From CAZEQK01 sp964514395 (GTDB lineage Bacteria > Bacillota > Bacilli > Tepidibacillales > Tepidibacillaceae): a stretch of DNA of 64,000 nucleotides. A program made the position numbers and the translations under genes. The notes under the pieces were generated by a model. It was not told where the DNA came from. It did not search any database and saw only the letters and a list, made by a program, of their open reading frames with translations. Numbering within the stretch: position 1 is the first letter of the stretch; the number at the start of each line of letters is the position of its first letter. The stretch lies in NCBI GenBank assembly GCA_964514395.1, contig CAZEQK010000016.1, positions 1 to 64,000 on the forward strand. Direction: 5' to 3'. Below, piece by piece: positions 52,456 through 61,894 of the stretch.

Positions 52456-53139
52456 ATGTCCAAAAGAAGTAAATATACTGCAGAAGAGAAATATCAAATA
52501 ATTAAGATGTATGAGGACGGGGTTAGTTCAATCAACGATGTTGTTTTTCAGCACAAAATTTCTAAGTATACCTTTAACAACTGGAGATATAATTATGGGA
52601 GATATGGAATAAATGGTTTGAAAGAAGCAAAAACATGGAAAAGCTATTCAAAAGAGTTGAAGGAAAAAGTTGTTAAGGACCTTCTTTCTGGAGAATTATC
52701 ATCATATGAAGTTATTAGAAAGTATGAAATATCTAGTAGGTCAGTTTTGGAAAAATGGGTGAACAAGTATAATGGTCACAGAAATATAAACGCAACGGCG
52801 CAAGGATTGAGCCATTCTATGACAAAGGGAAGATCTACTACTTGGAGAGAGAGAATAGAAATTGTATTATTCTGTATTGCACACAACCAGGATTATCATC
52901 AGACTGCTGAAGCCCATCAGGTATCTTATCAGCAAGTTTATCAATGGGTGAAGAAATATGAATCTGGTGGAGAAGATGCCTTAAAGGATCGAAGGGGAAG
53001 GAAAAAAGAGGAAGAAGAATTAACACTTGAGGAAAAAATGAAAATTGATATGAGGAAATTGAAAGCAGACAATGAGAGACTAAAAGCGGAGAACGCTCTC
53101 TTAAAAAAGTTGGAGGAACTAGAAAGGAGGCGTTTTTAA
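52456..53139 (+). CDS. IS3-family transposase OrfA
   Basis: 227 residues with two helix-turn-helix regions (IIKMYEDGVSSINDVVFQHKIS and SSYEVIRKYEISSRSVLEKWV) and a third near 130-160, then a Leu-zipper coiled coil at about 185-222. This long OrfA with repeated HTH is typical of IS150-group elements. The ribosome site AGGGGGAG lies 7 bases upstream. A heptamer A_AAA_AAG (53103-53109) in the coiled-coil region fits the -1 frameshift that fuses OrfA to OrfB. Confidence 0.9.
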   Translation: MSKRSKYTAEEKYQIIKMYEDGVSSINDVVFQHKISKYTFNNWRYNYGRYGINGLKEAKTWKSYSKELKEKVVKDLLSGELSSYEVIRKYEISSRSVLEKWVNKYNGHRNINATAQGLSHSMTKGRSTTWRERIEIVLFCIAHNQDYHQTAEAHQVSYQQVYQWVKKYESGGEDALKDRRGRKKEEEELTLEEKMKIDMRKLKADNERLKAENALLKKLEELERRRF

Positions 53140-53636
53140 GTAGCATTAGACAAGAAAACAAGTACATTGCTATCAAACGACTCTACGAAAAACAACATTT
53201 TTCTATCTCTCTGTTATGTGAAATCGCAGGAATTCCTCGTTCTGCTTACTATAAATGGTTAAAAAGAAAGACATCTGTTCGTGAAGTTGAAAATAAGACG
53301 TTGATCATAGAAATGATTAAGCTTTATGAAGAGGTAGAAGGTATTTACGGCTACCGCAGATTGACGATGAGCTTAAATCGAAGATTACAAAAAATTTTCA
53401 ATCATAAGCGAATCGATCGTCTCATGAAGCTCACAGGATTACAGTCTGTGATTAGAAGGAAAAAGAAACGCTATATAAAATCCACTCCGCAACACATAGC
53501 AGAAAATCTGTTAAATCGTAATTTTACAACTAAAAAGTCGAATCAGAAATGGGTTACGGATGTCACTGAATTCAAATATGGCAACAGTCAGAAAGCCTAT
53601 TTAAGTGCTATATTGGACTTACTAGTCTCTTTCTGA
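53109..53636 (+). pseudogene. IS3-family transposase OrfB, 3' truncated
   Basis: After the -1 shift the frame continues through SSIRQENKYIAIKRLYEKQ, the conserved HTH_21 region (YGYRRLTMSLNR) and WVTDVTEF with the first catalytic Asp. It breaks at AILDLLVSF and a TGA, about 100 residues short; the second Asp and the Glu of the DDE triad are missing. The element cannot transpose by itself. Confidence 0.9.
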
Positions 53637-53675
53637 CTTTTTATTAAAACATCTCACATTGCAATACGGTCACTC

Positions 53676-54602
53676 TTATCCTTTTTCATAAGGGATACCA
53701 TCTGCGGCAGGAGCTACCGATTTACCTACAAATCCCATTAGAATAATCAAGGTTAATACGTAAGGTAGCATTGCTAAAATCTGTGAAGAAACCTGAATAG
53801 AAGTGCTTCCTAGATAAACGATTAAACCTTGTGCAGCACCAAAAAGTAGGGAAGCCCACATCGCACCTTGAGGTTTCCATTTACCAAATATCATAGCTGC
53901 TAATGCGATAAATCCTTGTCCAGAAATTAAGGTTGGTCTAAAATTTGATACTACAGCTAGACTCATTGCTGCCCCACCAAAGCCTGATAAAACACCAGAC
54001 ATTATGACAGCTATATATCTCATTTTAAATACGTTAATACCTAATGTATCAGCAGCTCTTGGGTGTTCCCCTACCGCTCTTAATCTTAACCCAAACTTTG
54101 TTTTGTATAGTACAAACCAGGTGATAAATACAAAAATAAAAGCTAAGTATACCGTAGCATATTGATTAAAAATCATATCAAAAAACGAATTTTGTGAAAA
54201 TAAACCTTCAAACGGTCTAGGTATTTTATCTGTAAGTGCAATAGATCTTGTCATTGTTGCACCCTCAAAAAATAAACGACTTAAAAACAGAGCTAAGCCC
54301 GGTCCTAAAAAGTTAATAGCTATACCTGATACCACTTGGTCTGCTGCAAAGGTTACCGAAGCTATGGCATGTAATAAAGCTAGAAAACCACCTGCTAAAC
54401 CAGCAGCAATAAAGCCAAGCCACGGATTTTGCGAAAAATAGCCAACAGTTGCTCCTACAAATGCACCAATAGTCATCATTCCTTCGAGGCCAATATTAAC
54501 TACACCCGAGTTTTCTGAAACCACTCCTCCAAGTGCGGTGTAGATAAGTGGAGTAGCATACATTAATGTCGTACCAAGAATAAATCCTATACTATTTAAC
54601 AT
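53676..54602 (-). CDS. nupQ: Nucleoside ABC transporter permease (NupQ-like)
   Basis: 308 residues, about 8-9 membrane helices, BPD_transp_2 family. Motifs GLEGMMTIGAFVGA and RAVGEHPRAADTLGIN (the loop that contacts the ATPase) near residue 195. The ATG at 54602 is 8 bases behind AGAGAGG; the GTG at 54611 is too close to it. Overlaps nupP by 11 bases. With NupP forms the membrane channel for purine nucleosides. Confidence 0.93.
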   Translation of the reverse strand: MLNSIGFILGTTLMYATPLIYTALGGVVSENSGVVNIGLEGMMTIGAFVGATVGYFSQNPWLGFIAAGLAGGFLALLHAIASVTFAADQVVSGIAINFLGPGLALFLSRLFFEGATMTRSIALTDKIPRPFEGLFSQNSFFDMIFNQYATVYLAFIFVFITWFVLYKTKFGLRLRAVGEHPRAADTLGINVFKMRYIAVIMSGVLSGFGGAAMSLAVVSNFRPTLISGQGFIALAAMIFGKWKPQGAMWASLLFGAAQGLIVYLGSTSIQVSSQILAMLPYVLTLIILMGFVGKSVAPAADGIPYEKG

Positions 54603-55731
54603 TTTCTTCACCTCTCTTATTACGTCTAACTGTAATAACGGTTCTTATAAAGTTAGGAATAGCAATAAAGAAAACAATTGTTCCTATGACGATATTCACC
54701 ACTTCAGATGGAGCTTGTAATGTCGGTTGTATTTTAGGACCACCATATTTAAAAATTCCAAACAATAATCCTGCAAACAGACTACCAAAGGCAGTATTAC
54801 TACCTATTAAAGAAACCGCGATCCCATCAAAGCCATGCCCTTCCATTGCAGCCAATACTGCTACACTCTTTGTAACACCAATAACCTGTAATGCACCTGC
54901 AACTCCTGCAAGAGCTCCAGCTATCATCATAGATAGAATGATACTTTTTTTGACACCAATACCCCCATATTCAGCTGCAAATTTATTGAATCCAACCGCT
55001 CTTAACTCATACCCAAGGGTTGTTTTGTTAAGAATGAACCATACTAAGGCAATAAGCAATATGGCGATTAAAAATCCCCAATTAAGAGGTGCTTTTAAAA
55101 CATCTTGTAAGAAAGGGTGATGACTAAGCCATGCTCTACCCGTATCAGAAAACTTCCATTTCTCTAGAATCTCAATATTCGCAGTATCTAAAATTTTATA
55201 GGATGCTTCACTTTGAGGTCTTTTAAACACTTCAAGGTTTACAATATAATTATTTAAGTATAAAGCAATCCAATTGAGCATAATCGTGGAGATTACTTCA
55301 TGTACTCCGTATTTTGCTTTAAGATATCCTGCAATTCCTGCCCATAATCCTGCTGCTGTTGCTGCAACTAATAGCACGACTATGACATGGATAACTGGCG
55401 GTAAATGCCAAAAATAGCCTGTCCATGCAGCAACCAAAGCGCCTATAATGTATTGACCTTCTGCTCCGATGTTAAATAAACCTGTTCTAAAGGCAAAAGC
55501 AACCGAAAGACCAGTCAAGATTAATGGAGTAGCATAAATAACAGTATAAGCAATATATTTAGGTCTACTGAATACACCAAAGAGAATTATTCTATAGGCT
55601 TCAAAGGGGTTAAATCCTGCGATAGTTAAAATGACTGCCCCGACAATTAGACCAATAAGAATAGAAATCAATGTAAATCCTAATGAACCAGAAAATAAAC
55701 TTAATAATTTAGACCTATTATTTTTCTCCAT
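54592..55731 (-). CDS. nupP: Nucleoside ABC transporter permease (NupP-like)
   Basis: 379 residues with about ten membrane helices. GAEGQYIIGALVAA and the coupling loop LRAVGFNKFAAEYGGI match NupP/YufP-type permeases. The start (ATG, GGAGGAGG) overlaps nupO by 14 bases; translational coupling is probable. The heteromeric permease pair NupP-NupQ imports guanosine and other purine nucleosides in B. subtilis; substrate here is inferred by gene order. Confidence 0.93.
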   Translation of the reverse strand: MEKNNRSKLLSLFSGSLGFTLISILIGLIVGAVILTIAGFNPFEAYRIILFGVFSRPKYIAYTVIYATPLILTGLSVAFAFRTGLFNIGAEGQYIIGALVAAWTGYFWHLPPVIHVIVVLLVAATAAGLWAGIAGYLKAKYGVHEVISTIMLNWIALYLNNYIVNLEVFKRPQSEASYKILDTANIEILEKWKFSDTGRAWLSHHPFLQDVLKAPLNWGFLIAILLIALVWFILNKTTLGYELRAVGFNKFAAEYGGIGVKKSIILSMMIAGALAGVAGALQVIGVTKSVAVLAAMEGHGFDGIAVSLIGSNTAFGSLFAGLLFGIFKYGGPKIQPTLQAPSEVVNIVIGTIVFFIAIPNFIRTVITVRRNKRGEENVK

Positions 55732-57262
55732 GAGTATTTCCTCCTCCTGCCATCATGAGTCCTAGTGTATTTTCATCCGCCTCATTCGCATCAAGGATTC
55801 CTACTATTTTCCCTTCGTAAATAACCGCTATGCGATCTGACACGTTCATGACTTCATCTAGCTCTAAAGAGACTAATAATACTGCTTTATTTCTATCCCT
55901 TTGATCCACCAATGATTTATGAACGAATTCTATCGCTCCTACATCTAATCCCCTTGTAGGCTGGGCAGCTATTAACAAATCTGGATCATTGGTAATTTCT
56001 CGAGCAATAATGACCTTTTGTTGATTTCCTCCAGAAAGCTCCTTAGCTTTAGCCATTTCATTTGTAGGTCTTACATCAAATTTATAAATTAATCGTTTTG
56101 CAAACTCTTTTATTTTGGGGAAATTTAAAACTCCATTGTTAGAAAAAGGCTTATTATGATAATTTTCTAAAATCATATTCTCTGCGACTGTATAATCCAT
56201 AACCAAACCACGTTTTTGTCTGTCCTCAGGAATACTTGATATCTTATGATCAATTATATCTTTTGGCTTTTTATTTGTTATTTCCTTATCGTGAATCATT
56301 ATTTTCCCAGCATCTATTTTACGGAGTCCAGTTATCGCTTCAATTAACTCACTCTGTCCATTTCCATCTATCCCTGCAATCCCTAGAATTTCTCCGGATT
56401 TTACATGTAAAGTTAAACCATTCACTGCATTTATTCCTCTGTTATCCTTTACTACTAAATTTTCAATGGTAAAGACCGTTTTACCAGGTTTTTTATCAGC
56501 TTTTTCAACTTTAAAATTAACCTCTCTACCAACCATTTTTGATGCAAGATCTTCTTCTGTCGTTTCACTAACTTCAACAGTATCAATAAATTTTCCTCTG
56601 CGAATAATTGTACATCTATCAGCAGATATCTTTATTTCATGTAATTTATGGGTAATGATAATAATCGATTTTCCTTGGTTTGTCAGATTACGCATAATTT
56701 GAATCAATTCTTTTATTTCCTGTGGTGTAAGAACCGCTGTTGGCTCATCTAAAATTAATATCTCTGCACCTCGATATAGTGCTTTTAATATTTCAACACG
56801 CTGCTGCATACCTACAGTAATATCTTGTATTTTTGCATTTGGATCGACATATAATCCATACTTATTTGAAAGCTCTTTTACATCACTGATAGCTTTCTTG
56901 ATATCTAATGAACCTAGGCCCTTTGTAGGTTCCATTCCTAGAATAATATTTTCCGCTACAGTAAAGGGTTCTACTAACATAAAATGTTGGTGTACCATCC
57001 CAATGCCGTGTTTTATTGCAACATTTGGATTGACAATATTTATTTTTTCTCCTTTTATGTATATCTCCCCAGATGTAGGCTGATAAAGACCATACAAAAT
57101 GTTCATAAGAGTAGTTTTTCCAGCTCCATTTTCACCAAGTAAAGCATGGACTTCACCCTTATGAACAGTTAAATTCAACTTATCATTAGCAGTAAAATCA
57201 CCAAACATCTTGGTTACATTCTTCATTTCTACAATTTTTTCTTGAAAATTATTTTGCCTCAT
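55718..57262 (-). CDS. nupO: Nucleoside ABC transporter ATPase (NupO-like)
   Basis: 514 residues, two fused ABC domains as in sugar and nucleoside importers. Domain 1: Walker A GENGAGKTT (about 38-46), Walker B LILDEPTAVL. Domain 2: a degenerate Walker A GIDGNGQSE, signature LSGGNQQKV and AAQPTRGLD in place of the usual DEPT. The degenerate second site is typical. ATG at 57262 follows GGGAGGG by 6 bases. Confidence 0.95.
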   Translation of the reverse strand: MRQNNFQEKIVEMKNVTKMFGDFTANDKLNLTVHKGEVHALLGENGAGKTTLMNILYGLYQPTSGEIYIKGEKINIVNPNVAIKHGIGMVHQHFMLVEPFTVAENIILGMEPTKGLGSLDIKKAISDVKELSNKYGLYVDPNAKIQDITVGMQQRVEILKALYRGAEILILDEPTAVLTPQEIKELIQIMRNLTNQGKSIIIITHKLHEIKISADRCTIIRRGKFIDTVEVSETTEEDLASKMVGREVNFKVEKADKKPGKTVFTIENLVVKDNRGINAVNGLTLHVKSGEILGIAGIDGNGQSELIEAITGLRKIDAGKIMIHDKEITNKKPKDIIDHKISSIPEDRQKRGLVMDYTVAENMILENYHNKPFSNNGVLNFPKIKEFAKRLIYKFDVRPTNEMAKAKELSGGNQQKVIIAREITNDPDLLIAAQPTRGLDVGAIEFVHKSLVDQRDRNKAVLLVSLELDEVMNVSDRIAVIYEGKIVGILDANEADENTLGLMMAGGGNTHGEK

Positions 57263-57287
57263 GAAGAACCCTCCCATCACAGATAAT

Positions 57288-57318
57288 AAACAGCTCAGAC
57301 ATGAAGCCTGAGCTGTTT
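57288..57318 (-). terminator. Intercistronic hairpin between nupN and nupO
   Basis: 11-bp perfect stem AAACAGCTCAG/CTGAGCTGTTT, 9-base loop, moderate T content after. Probably lowers expression of the ATPase/permeases relative to the binding protein. Confidence 0.7.
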
Positions 57319-57329
57319 TAAGTTTAATC

Positions 57330-58352
57330 TTACTTCATTTCAAATTTATCAAATGTATCTTTATTATAAGGAACTACAATTTTTCCATCCATAATTTGTT
57401 GTTTTAATTTTGCTACTTCATCTAAAATATCTTTTGGTACATGCTTACTAGAAGAAGGGGCAATATCAACTCCGCCCTCTTTTAAACCTAATACTACAGT
57501 TGTTCCACCAGGGAAGTTTCCTTCTTTAAGCATTTTAGTAATATTATAGATACCATTGTCTACACGCTTCATAGCTGATGTAATAACGTTATCTGGAGCT
57601 AATGAATTTTGATCTCTATCTACACCAATTGCATATTTTCCTTGCTCTTTAGCAGCTTCGATAACACCGTCGCCAACTCCACCTGCAGCATGGAATACGA
57701 TGTCAGCGCCATCTTGATACATTTGGTTTGCAATAGCTTTACCTTTTGCGGAATCAGTAAATGATTCTGCATATTGTCTTAATATTTTAACATCAGGATT
57801 TGCGTATTTGACACCTGCTTGGTAACCATAATCAAAAGCGTCAATTACATTACCTTCGATTCCACCTACAAAACCAACAGTACCTGTTTTTGTCATTTTA
57901 CCAGCAATATATCCAACTAAGAAAGAGGATTGCTCAGCTTTAAAGACAACACCAACTAGGTTTTTAGGAGTATCTGCATAAGCATAATCAATAATTGCAT
58001 ATTTTTGATCTGGGTTGTTTTTAGCTTCTTGAAGGATCGTATCCCCCATTTTAAAACCAATACCCCAAATCAAATCATTACCTGCATCTAAAAGTGTTTC
58101 TATATTTGGTGCATAATCAGCATCTTGCTTTGATTCAAGATATGAACCTTTAACACCTAAATCTATTTGAGCTTTTTCAAGTCCTTCCCAAGCAGATTGG
58201 TTAAAGGATTGGTCATGAACTCCACCAACGTCAGTTACCATAGCAACTTTAAGTTGATTTGTATCTGCTGGTTGATTAGAAGATCCACAGCCAACTAAGA
58301 AGATTGACATGGTAAGTGTTAAAATTAACACTAATAATAAAAACTTCTTCAT
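57330..58352 (-). CDS. nupN: BMP-family nucleoside-binding lipoprotein (NupN-like)
   Basis: 340 residues. Signal peptide with lipobox LVGC (Cys near residue 21), so a membrane-anchored solute receptor. BMP fold: VTDVGGVHDQSFNQSAWEGL, the IVFHAAGGVGDGV and GVDRDQ segments are characteristic of purine-nucleoside-binding proteins. The ATG at 58352 follows AGGGGG (10 bases). First transporter gene after the GntR regulator; an inverted repeat lies upstream. Confidence 0.95.
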   Translation of the reverse strand: MKKFLLLVLILTLTMSIFLVGCGSSNQPADTNQLKVAMVTDVGGVHDQSFNQSAWEGLEKAQIDLGVKGSYLESKQDADYAPNIETLLDAGNDLIWGIGFKMGDTILQEAKNNPDQKYAIIDYAYADTPKNLVGVVFKAEQSSFLVGYIAGKMTKTGTVGFVGGIEGNVIDAFDYGYQAGVKYANPDVKILRQYAESFTDSAKGKAIANQMYQDGADIVFHAAGGVGDGVIEAAKEQGKYAIGVDRDQNSLAPDNVITSAMKRVDNGIYNITKMLKEGNFPGGTTVVLGLKEGGVDIAPSSSKHVPKDILDEVAKLKQQIMDGKIVVPYNKDTFDKFEMK

Positions 58353-58382
58353 TCTAAGAAAACCCCCTATTTTTTTGTTTTT

Positions 58383-58403
58383 ATTGTTAACTTCATTAAC
58401 AAT
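58383..58403. promoter_or_regulatory. Candidate operator upstream of nupN
   Basis: Inverted repeat ATTGTTAA-N5-TTAACAAT, 8-bp arms, between ymfC and nupN. A plausible GntR-family binding site; untested. Confidence 0.45.
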
Positions 58404-58441
58404 CAATTTAAATAATCATACACTCAGATAAATCATCATCA

Positions 58442-59167
58442 TTATCTTCTTCTAACAACCTGAAACCTGAATTTATCTGCTCTAAAATAGTTAACTGAGC
58501 TTAAAACTGGTCGATCGGAAGCGTCATAGTGAACTTGTTTAAGCACCAATAGTGATGATTCGGGTGGTGTATGCAATATGGATGAAATCTTTTCATGATA
58601 GCCAATTGGTTGAATGTCTGTGATTGCGTAGGATATATAAATTTTCGCTTCTTTTTCAAGCGTTTGAAAGATTGAGCTTTCTTTTTCAAAATTAAATTCC
58701 TTTGGTACTACTCCAACTGGTATCTTATCTATACAATAAACAACAGGTTCTCCATCAGCAGTTCTGATACGTTCAATTCGTAAGATATCTTCCGTTTGAT
58801 TTAATTTTAATTCTGTCATATCAGCATGTGTCGCAGATACGCGATTAGTATGAACAAAGATAGAACCTGCTTTTTGATTGTTTTTTTCAATCATTTGCGT
58901 GATGCTATATAATTCTTCAATGCCACTAACATAAACAGGTTTAGCGTTTACAAAAGTTCCAACGCCATGTTTACGAATAATGACATTCTCGTCCTCTAAG
59001 ATTCTAAGAGCCTCTCTCAATGTTGCTCTACTAACACCTAACTCTCTTGATAGTTCAAATTCAGAAGGTAATTTATTTCCGGGTTTAATAATCCCATTTT
59101 CTATATCCTGTTTTATCTTGTCAATGACAAGTAAATATAGTGCTCTATTGTCAGGTCTTAAAACCAT
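58442..59167 (-). CDS. ymfC: GntR-family regulator YmfC (HutC subfamily)
   Basis: 241 residues. N-terminal winged helix (IENGIIKPGNKLPSEFELSRELGVSRATLREAL, about 20-60) and C-terminal UTRA effector domain (about 90-235). The ATG at 59167 follows GAGGAAG; 27 upstream codons rejected. Its neighbour relation spoIIIE-ymfC is conserved in Bacilli. Here it directly precedes nupNOPQ, so it may control nucleoside uptake; a palindrome lies between. Confidence 0.88.
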   Translation of the reverse strand: MVLRPDNRALYLLVIDKIKQDIENGIIKPGNKLPSEFELSRELGVSRATLREALRILEDENVIIRKHGVGTFVNAKPVYVSGIEELYSITQMIEKNNQKAGSIFVHTNRVSATHADMTELKLNQTEDILRIERIRTADGEPVVYCIDKIPVGVVPKEFNFEKESSIFQTLEKEAKIYISYAITDIQPIGYHEKISSILHTPPESSLLVLKQVHYDASDRPVLSSVNYFRADKFRFQVVRRR

Positions 59168-59294
59168 GTAGTAAATCTTCCTCTCTAAATTTTGAAGTAA
59201 GATGTCAGACATATTACCTCGACATCTATTTTCCATCTTTTTATACAATAAATCAATAACTTTTTGAAATATATTTTATGGAAATTTATTTTAG

Positions 59295-61592
59295 CTAGCT
59301 GGACATTCTTTGATATTGTTCTGGAGTAATTAATACCTTTCGTGGTTTACTACCTTCGTAAGGTCCAACAATTCCTTTTGCTTCCATTTCATCAATTAGT
59401 CTAGCAGCTCTCGTATAACCTATTCTTAACCTTCTTTGCAATAAGGAGACAGAGGCTTGATTATTTTCTAAAATTAATTTCACAGCATCATAAAAATATT
59501 CATCCTCAACAAGGTCATTATCATTATCATGCTCCTGATTTAATTCAGGTATGAGCTCTTCTTGATAGTTGGCTGCCTGTTGCTCTTTCACGTAAGATAC
59601 AACTGACTCTACTTCAATATCTGAAATAAAAGCCCCTTGAACCCTAATAGGTTTAGAAAAACCCACAGGTAAGAATAGCATATCGCCTCTACCTAGTAGT
59701 TTTTCTGCTCCTCCCATATCAATGATCGTTCGTGAATCTATTTGTGAGGACACACCAAAAGCGATTCTTGATGGAATATTGGCTTTAATCAATCCCGTAA
59801 TGACATCAACTGATGGACGTTGTGTTGCAACAATCAAATGGATACCTGCAGCTCTTGCCTTTTGAGCAAGACGAATAATCGCATCTTCCACATCATTTGG
59901 TGCTACCATCATTAAATCAGCCAATTCATCAATGATAACAACGATATAAGGTAAGAATTGAGCCTTCTGGTCGGTTTCAAGAGCTTCATTTCTAATGATC
60001 GCATTATATCTCTCAATATCCCTCGCATTTTTTTCTGCAAACTTTTCATATCTCTTTTCCATTTCACTTACTATCATTTTTAAAGCTTTTGATGCTCTTT
60101 TGGGATTCGTTACAACCGGTGTAAGCAAATGTGGTATTCCATTATAGACGTTAAGCTCTACCACCTTTGGATCAATCATTAAAAATTTAACTTCACTTGG
60201 TTTTGCATTATATAAAATACTAGTAATAATACTATTTACACAGACACTCTTACCAGAACCTGTTGCTCCTGCTACTAATAAGTGAGGCATTTTCGCAAGG
60301 TCGCCAATGATTGGCTCTCCAGTAATATCTCTTCCTAATGCTATGCTTAACTTTGATTTTGAATCATAAAATTGGACGCTCTCAAGTACCTCTCTCAATG
60401 TTACAATGGCGATTTCTGAGTTAGGTACTTCTATCCCAATAGCCGCTTTACCAGGGATTGGCGCTTCGATTCGAATATCCTTGGCAGCTAAAGATAAAGC
60501 TATATCATCAGATAGATTAACAACTTTACTTACTTTCACCCCAATATCAGGTTGAATTTCGTATCTTGTAACTGCTGGACCACGATTGATTTGGGTTACT
60601 CTTGCTTTTACACCAAAGCTCTCTAAGGTAGCCTCAAGTTTTTTTGCATTTTTCGTAATATCCCGAACTTCGTTTCCTTGATCGATGATGCTAGGTCGGT
60701 TTAATATTTTAAACGGTGGAATAGAATAGTTTTCTTCTTCTTCCCTTAACTGCTCATAGGGTACCCCGTTGATGTCGATATCATTGGAATCCTCATCATC
60801 TAAATCGAAATAATTTACTTGATTTTCTATTTGTTTTTTTTGAGGTAGCTGATCATGAGCCCTGTCCATAAAATCATGGATGATAGGCTCACTAATATCT
60901 TTTGGGTAACTATCATATTCGTTTTCTGTATTTTCATCATACAGTTGTGCTTTTTTTCCCTTATTAGCTCCAAGTAAAAAGATAAACTCCTTGATCTTCT
61001 CACTAATACTATTTAACTTAGCCATGAATACAGCTTTTATTTTTCTCAAAAAATCTACATAAGAGAAATGAAAACTTAATAAAAAGCCAACTAAACCCAA
61101 TGTTATGATGACTACTTTCGTCCCCAAATCAGCGAATAGATAATGAGAAATAATATAAAGAATCGCTCCGATTATACCTCCGCCAACTTCAATAGGAACC
61201 CGGGTTGTTCTCTCATTAGATAAGGCCTGCCATGTTGCTTTCAATACATTTACATCTGTATACTGACCGTTTTGCTGCAATTGGTTGACAAAGTCATAAT
61301 GGTTATATAATAACACCGCAAAAAAGATGAGTAGAAGGCCTATTTTTCTCATCGTGAAGGCTATTGGAAACATTCTCTTTACCATCATATAAAGCGCTAT
61401 ATAAATACCAATTAAACCAAGTACAAAGTCCCAGCTTCCCACCAATAATCTAAAAAAAGAATTAAAAATAAAACCGACTTCCCCTTTTTTAGATAATTCA
61501 ATGATAAAAAGAGCAAGCAGTAGAATACCATAAAACTCAAACTTCAAATTTTGTTTTAGCTTATTTTTTCTTTTTCGTGTTTTTCCTGCCAT
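59295..61592 (-). CDS. spoIIIE: DNA translocase SpoIIIE/FtsK
   Basis: 765 residues (B. subtilis SpoIIIE 787). Four membrane helices in the first 170 residues, a disordered acidic linker (about 195-260), alpha/beta motor domains with Walker A GATGSGKSV (about 430) and Walker B VVIIDELADLM, and the C-terminal gamma winged helix (ASVSLLQRRLRIGYTRAARLIDEME) that reads SRS/KOPS-type polarity sequences. It pumps the chromosome into the forespore. The ATG at 61592 has a modest GGGTGA site. Confidence 0.97.
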   Translation of the reverse strand: MAGKTRKRKNKLKQNLKFEFYGILLLALFIIELSKKGEVGFIFNSFFRLLVGSWDFVLGLIGIYIALYMMVKRMFPIAFTMRKIGLLLIFFAVLLYNHYDFVNQLQQNGQYTDVNVLKATWQALSNERTTRVPIEVGGGIIGAILYIISHYLFADLGTKVVIITLGLVGFLLSFHFSYVDFLRKIKAVFMAKLNSISEKIKEFIFLLGANKGKKAQLYDENTENEYDSYPKDISEPIIHDFMDRAHDQLPQKKQIENQVNYFDLDDEDSNDIDINGVPYEQLREEEENYSIPPFKILNRPSIIDQGNEVRDITKNAKKLEATLESFGVKARVTQINRGPAVTRYEIQPDIGVKVSKVVNLSDDIALSLAAKDIRIEAPIPGKAAIGIEVPNSEIAIVTLREVLESVQFYDSKSKLSIALGRDITGEPIIGDLAKMPHLLVAGATGSGKSVCVNSIITSILYNAKPSEVKFLMIDPKVVELNVYNGIPHLLTPVVTNPKRASKALKMIVSEMEKRYEKFAEKNARDIERYNAIIRNEALETDQKAQFLPYIVVIIDELADLMMVAPNDVEDAIIRLAQKARAAGIHLIVATQRPSVDVITGLIKANIPSRIAFGVSSQIDSRTIIDMGGAEKLLGRGDMLFLPVGFSKPIRVQGAFISDIEVESVVSYVKEQQAANYQEELIPELNQEHDNDNDLVEDEYFYDAVKLILENNQASVSLLQRRLRIGYTRAARLIDEMEAKGIVGPYEGSKPRKVLITPEQYQRMSS

Positions 61593-61828
61593 ATAAATCA
61601 CCCGTATAGTAAAAGAATATTTTTTTAAAAAATAAGTCCGAATCATATATATTAAAAAAACATATCGTTTTTTGGTATATTTTCACTGTAATTATAACAT
61701 GGGAAAGGGACAAACAACAGACCATAATAAAAACATAGATTATTTATACTTATCAAAAAAGTCTAACAGCAAGGCTCCTCAAAAGTATGTTTTTCAAATT
61801 ATAGATTGTGTAGATGAAATGAATGATT

Positions 61829-61834
61829 TATTAT
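61829..61834 (+). promoter_or_regulatory. acr3 promoter, -10 element
   Basis: TATTAT at 61829-61834 with TTGTGT (61806-61811) 17 bases upstream. It drives the plus-strand acr3. No exact copy of the arsR-side palindrome is found here. Confidence 0.55.
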
Positions 61835-61894
61835 ATAAGTATATAATTATATAATATTAAATAAACATCTAGTGAAGGGAGTAGCTTAAAGCAA

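Larger units (their letters stand above)
52390..53636 (+). mobile_element. IS3-family (IS150-like) element, truncated at right end
   Basis: Left end begins near 52390 with the TG...CCCCCTAAAGTAGACAG pattern typical of IS3-family inverted repeats. orfA is intact. orfB is cut off after the first catalytic Asp, and no right inverted repeat (CTGTCTACTTTAGGGG) is found before the convergent nupQ stop at 53676. The element lies between the sleB and nup operons. Confidence 0.85.

Noticed and set aside
54686..55120. 144-codon plus-strand open frame within nupP
   Set aside because: Antisense shadow of a conserved membrane permease; no ribosome site or homology signal.
61672..61854. 60-codon plus-strand open frame before acr3
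   Set aside because: No ribosome site and it contains the acr3 promoter elements; unlikely to be translated.
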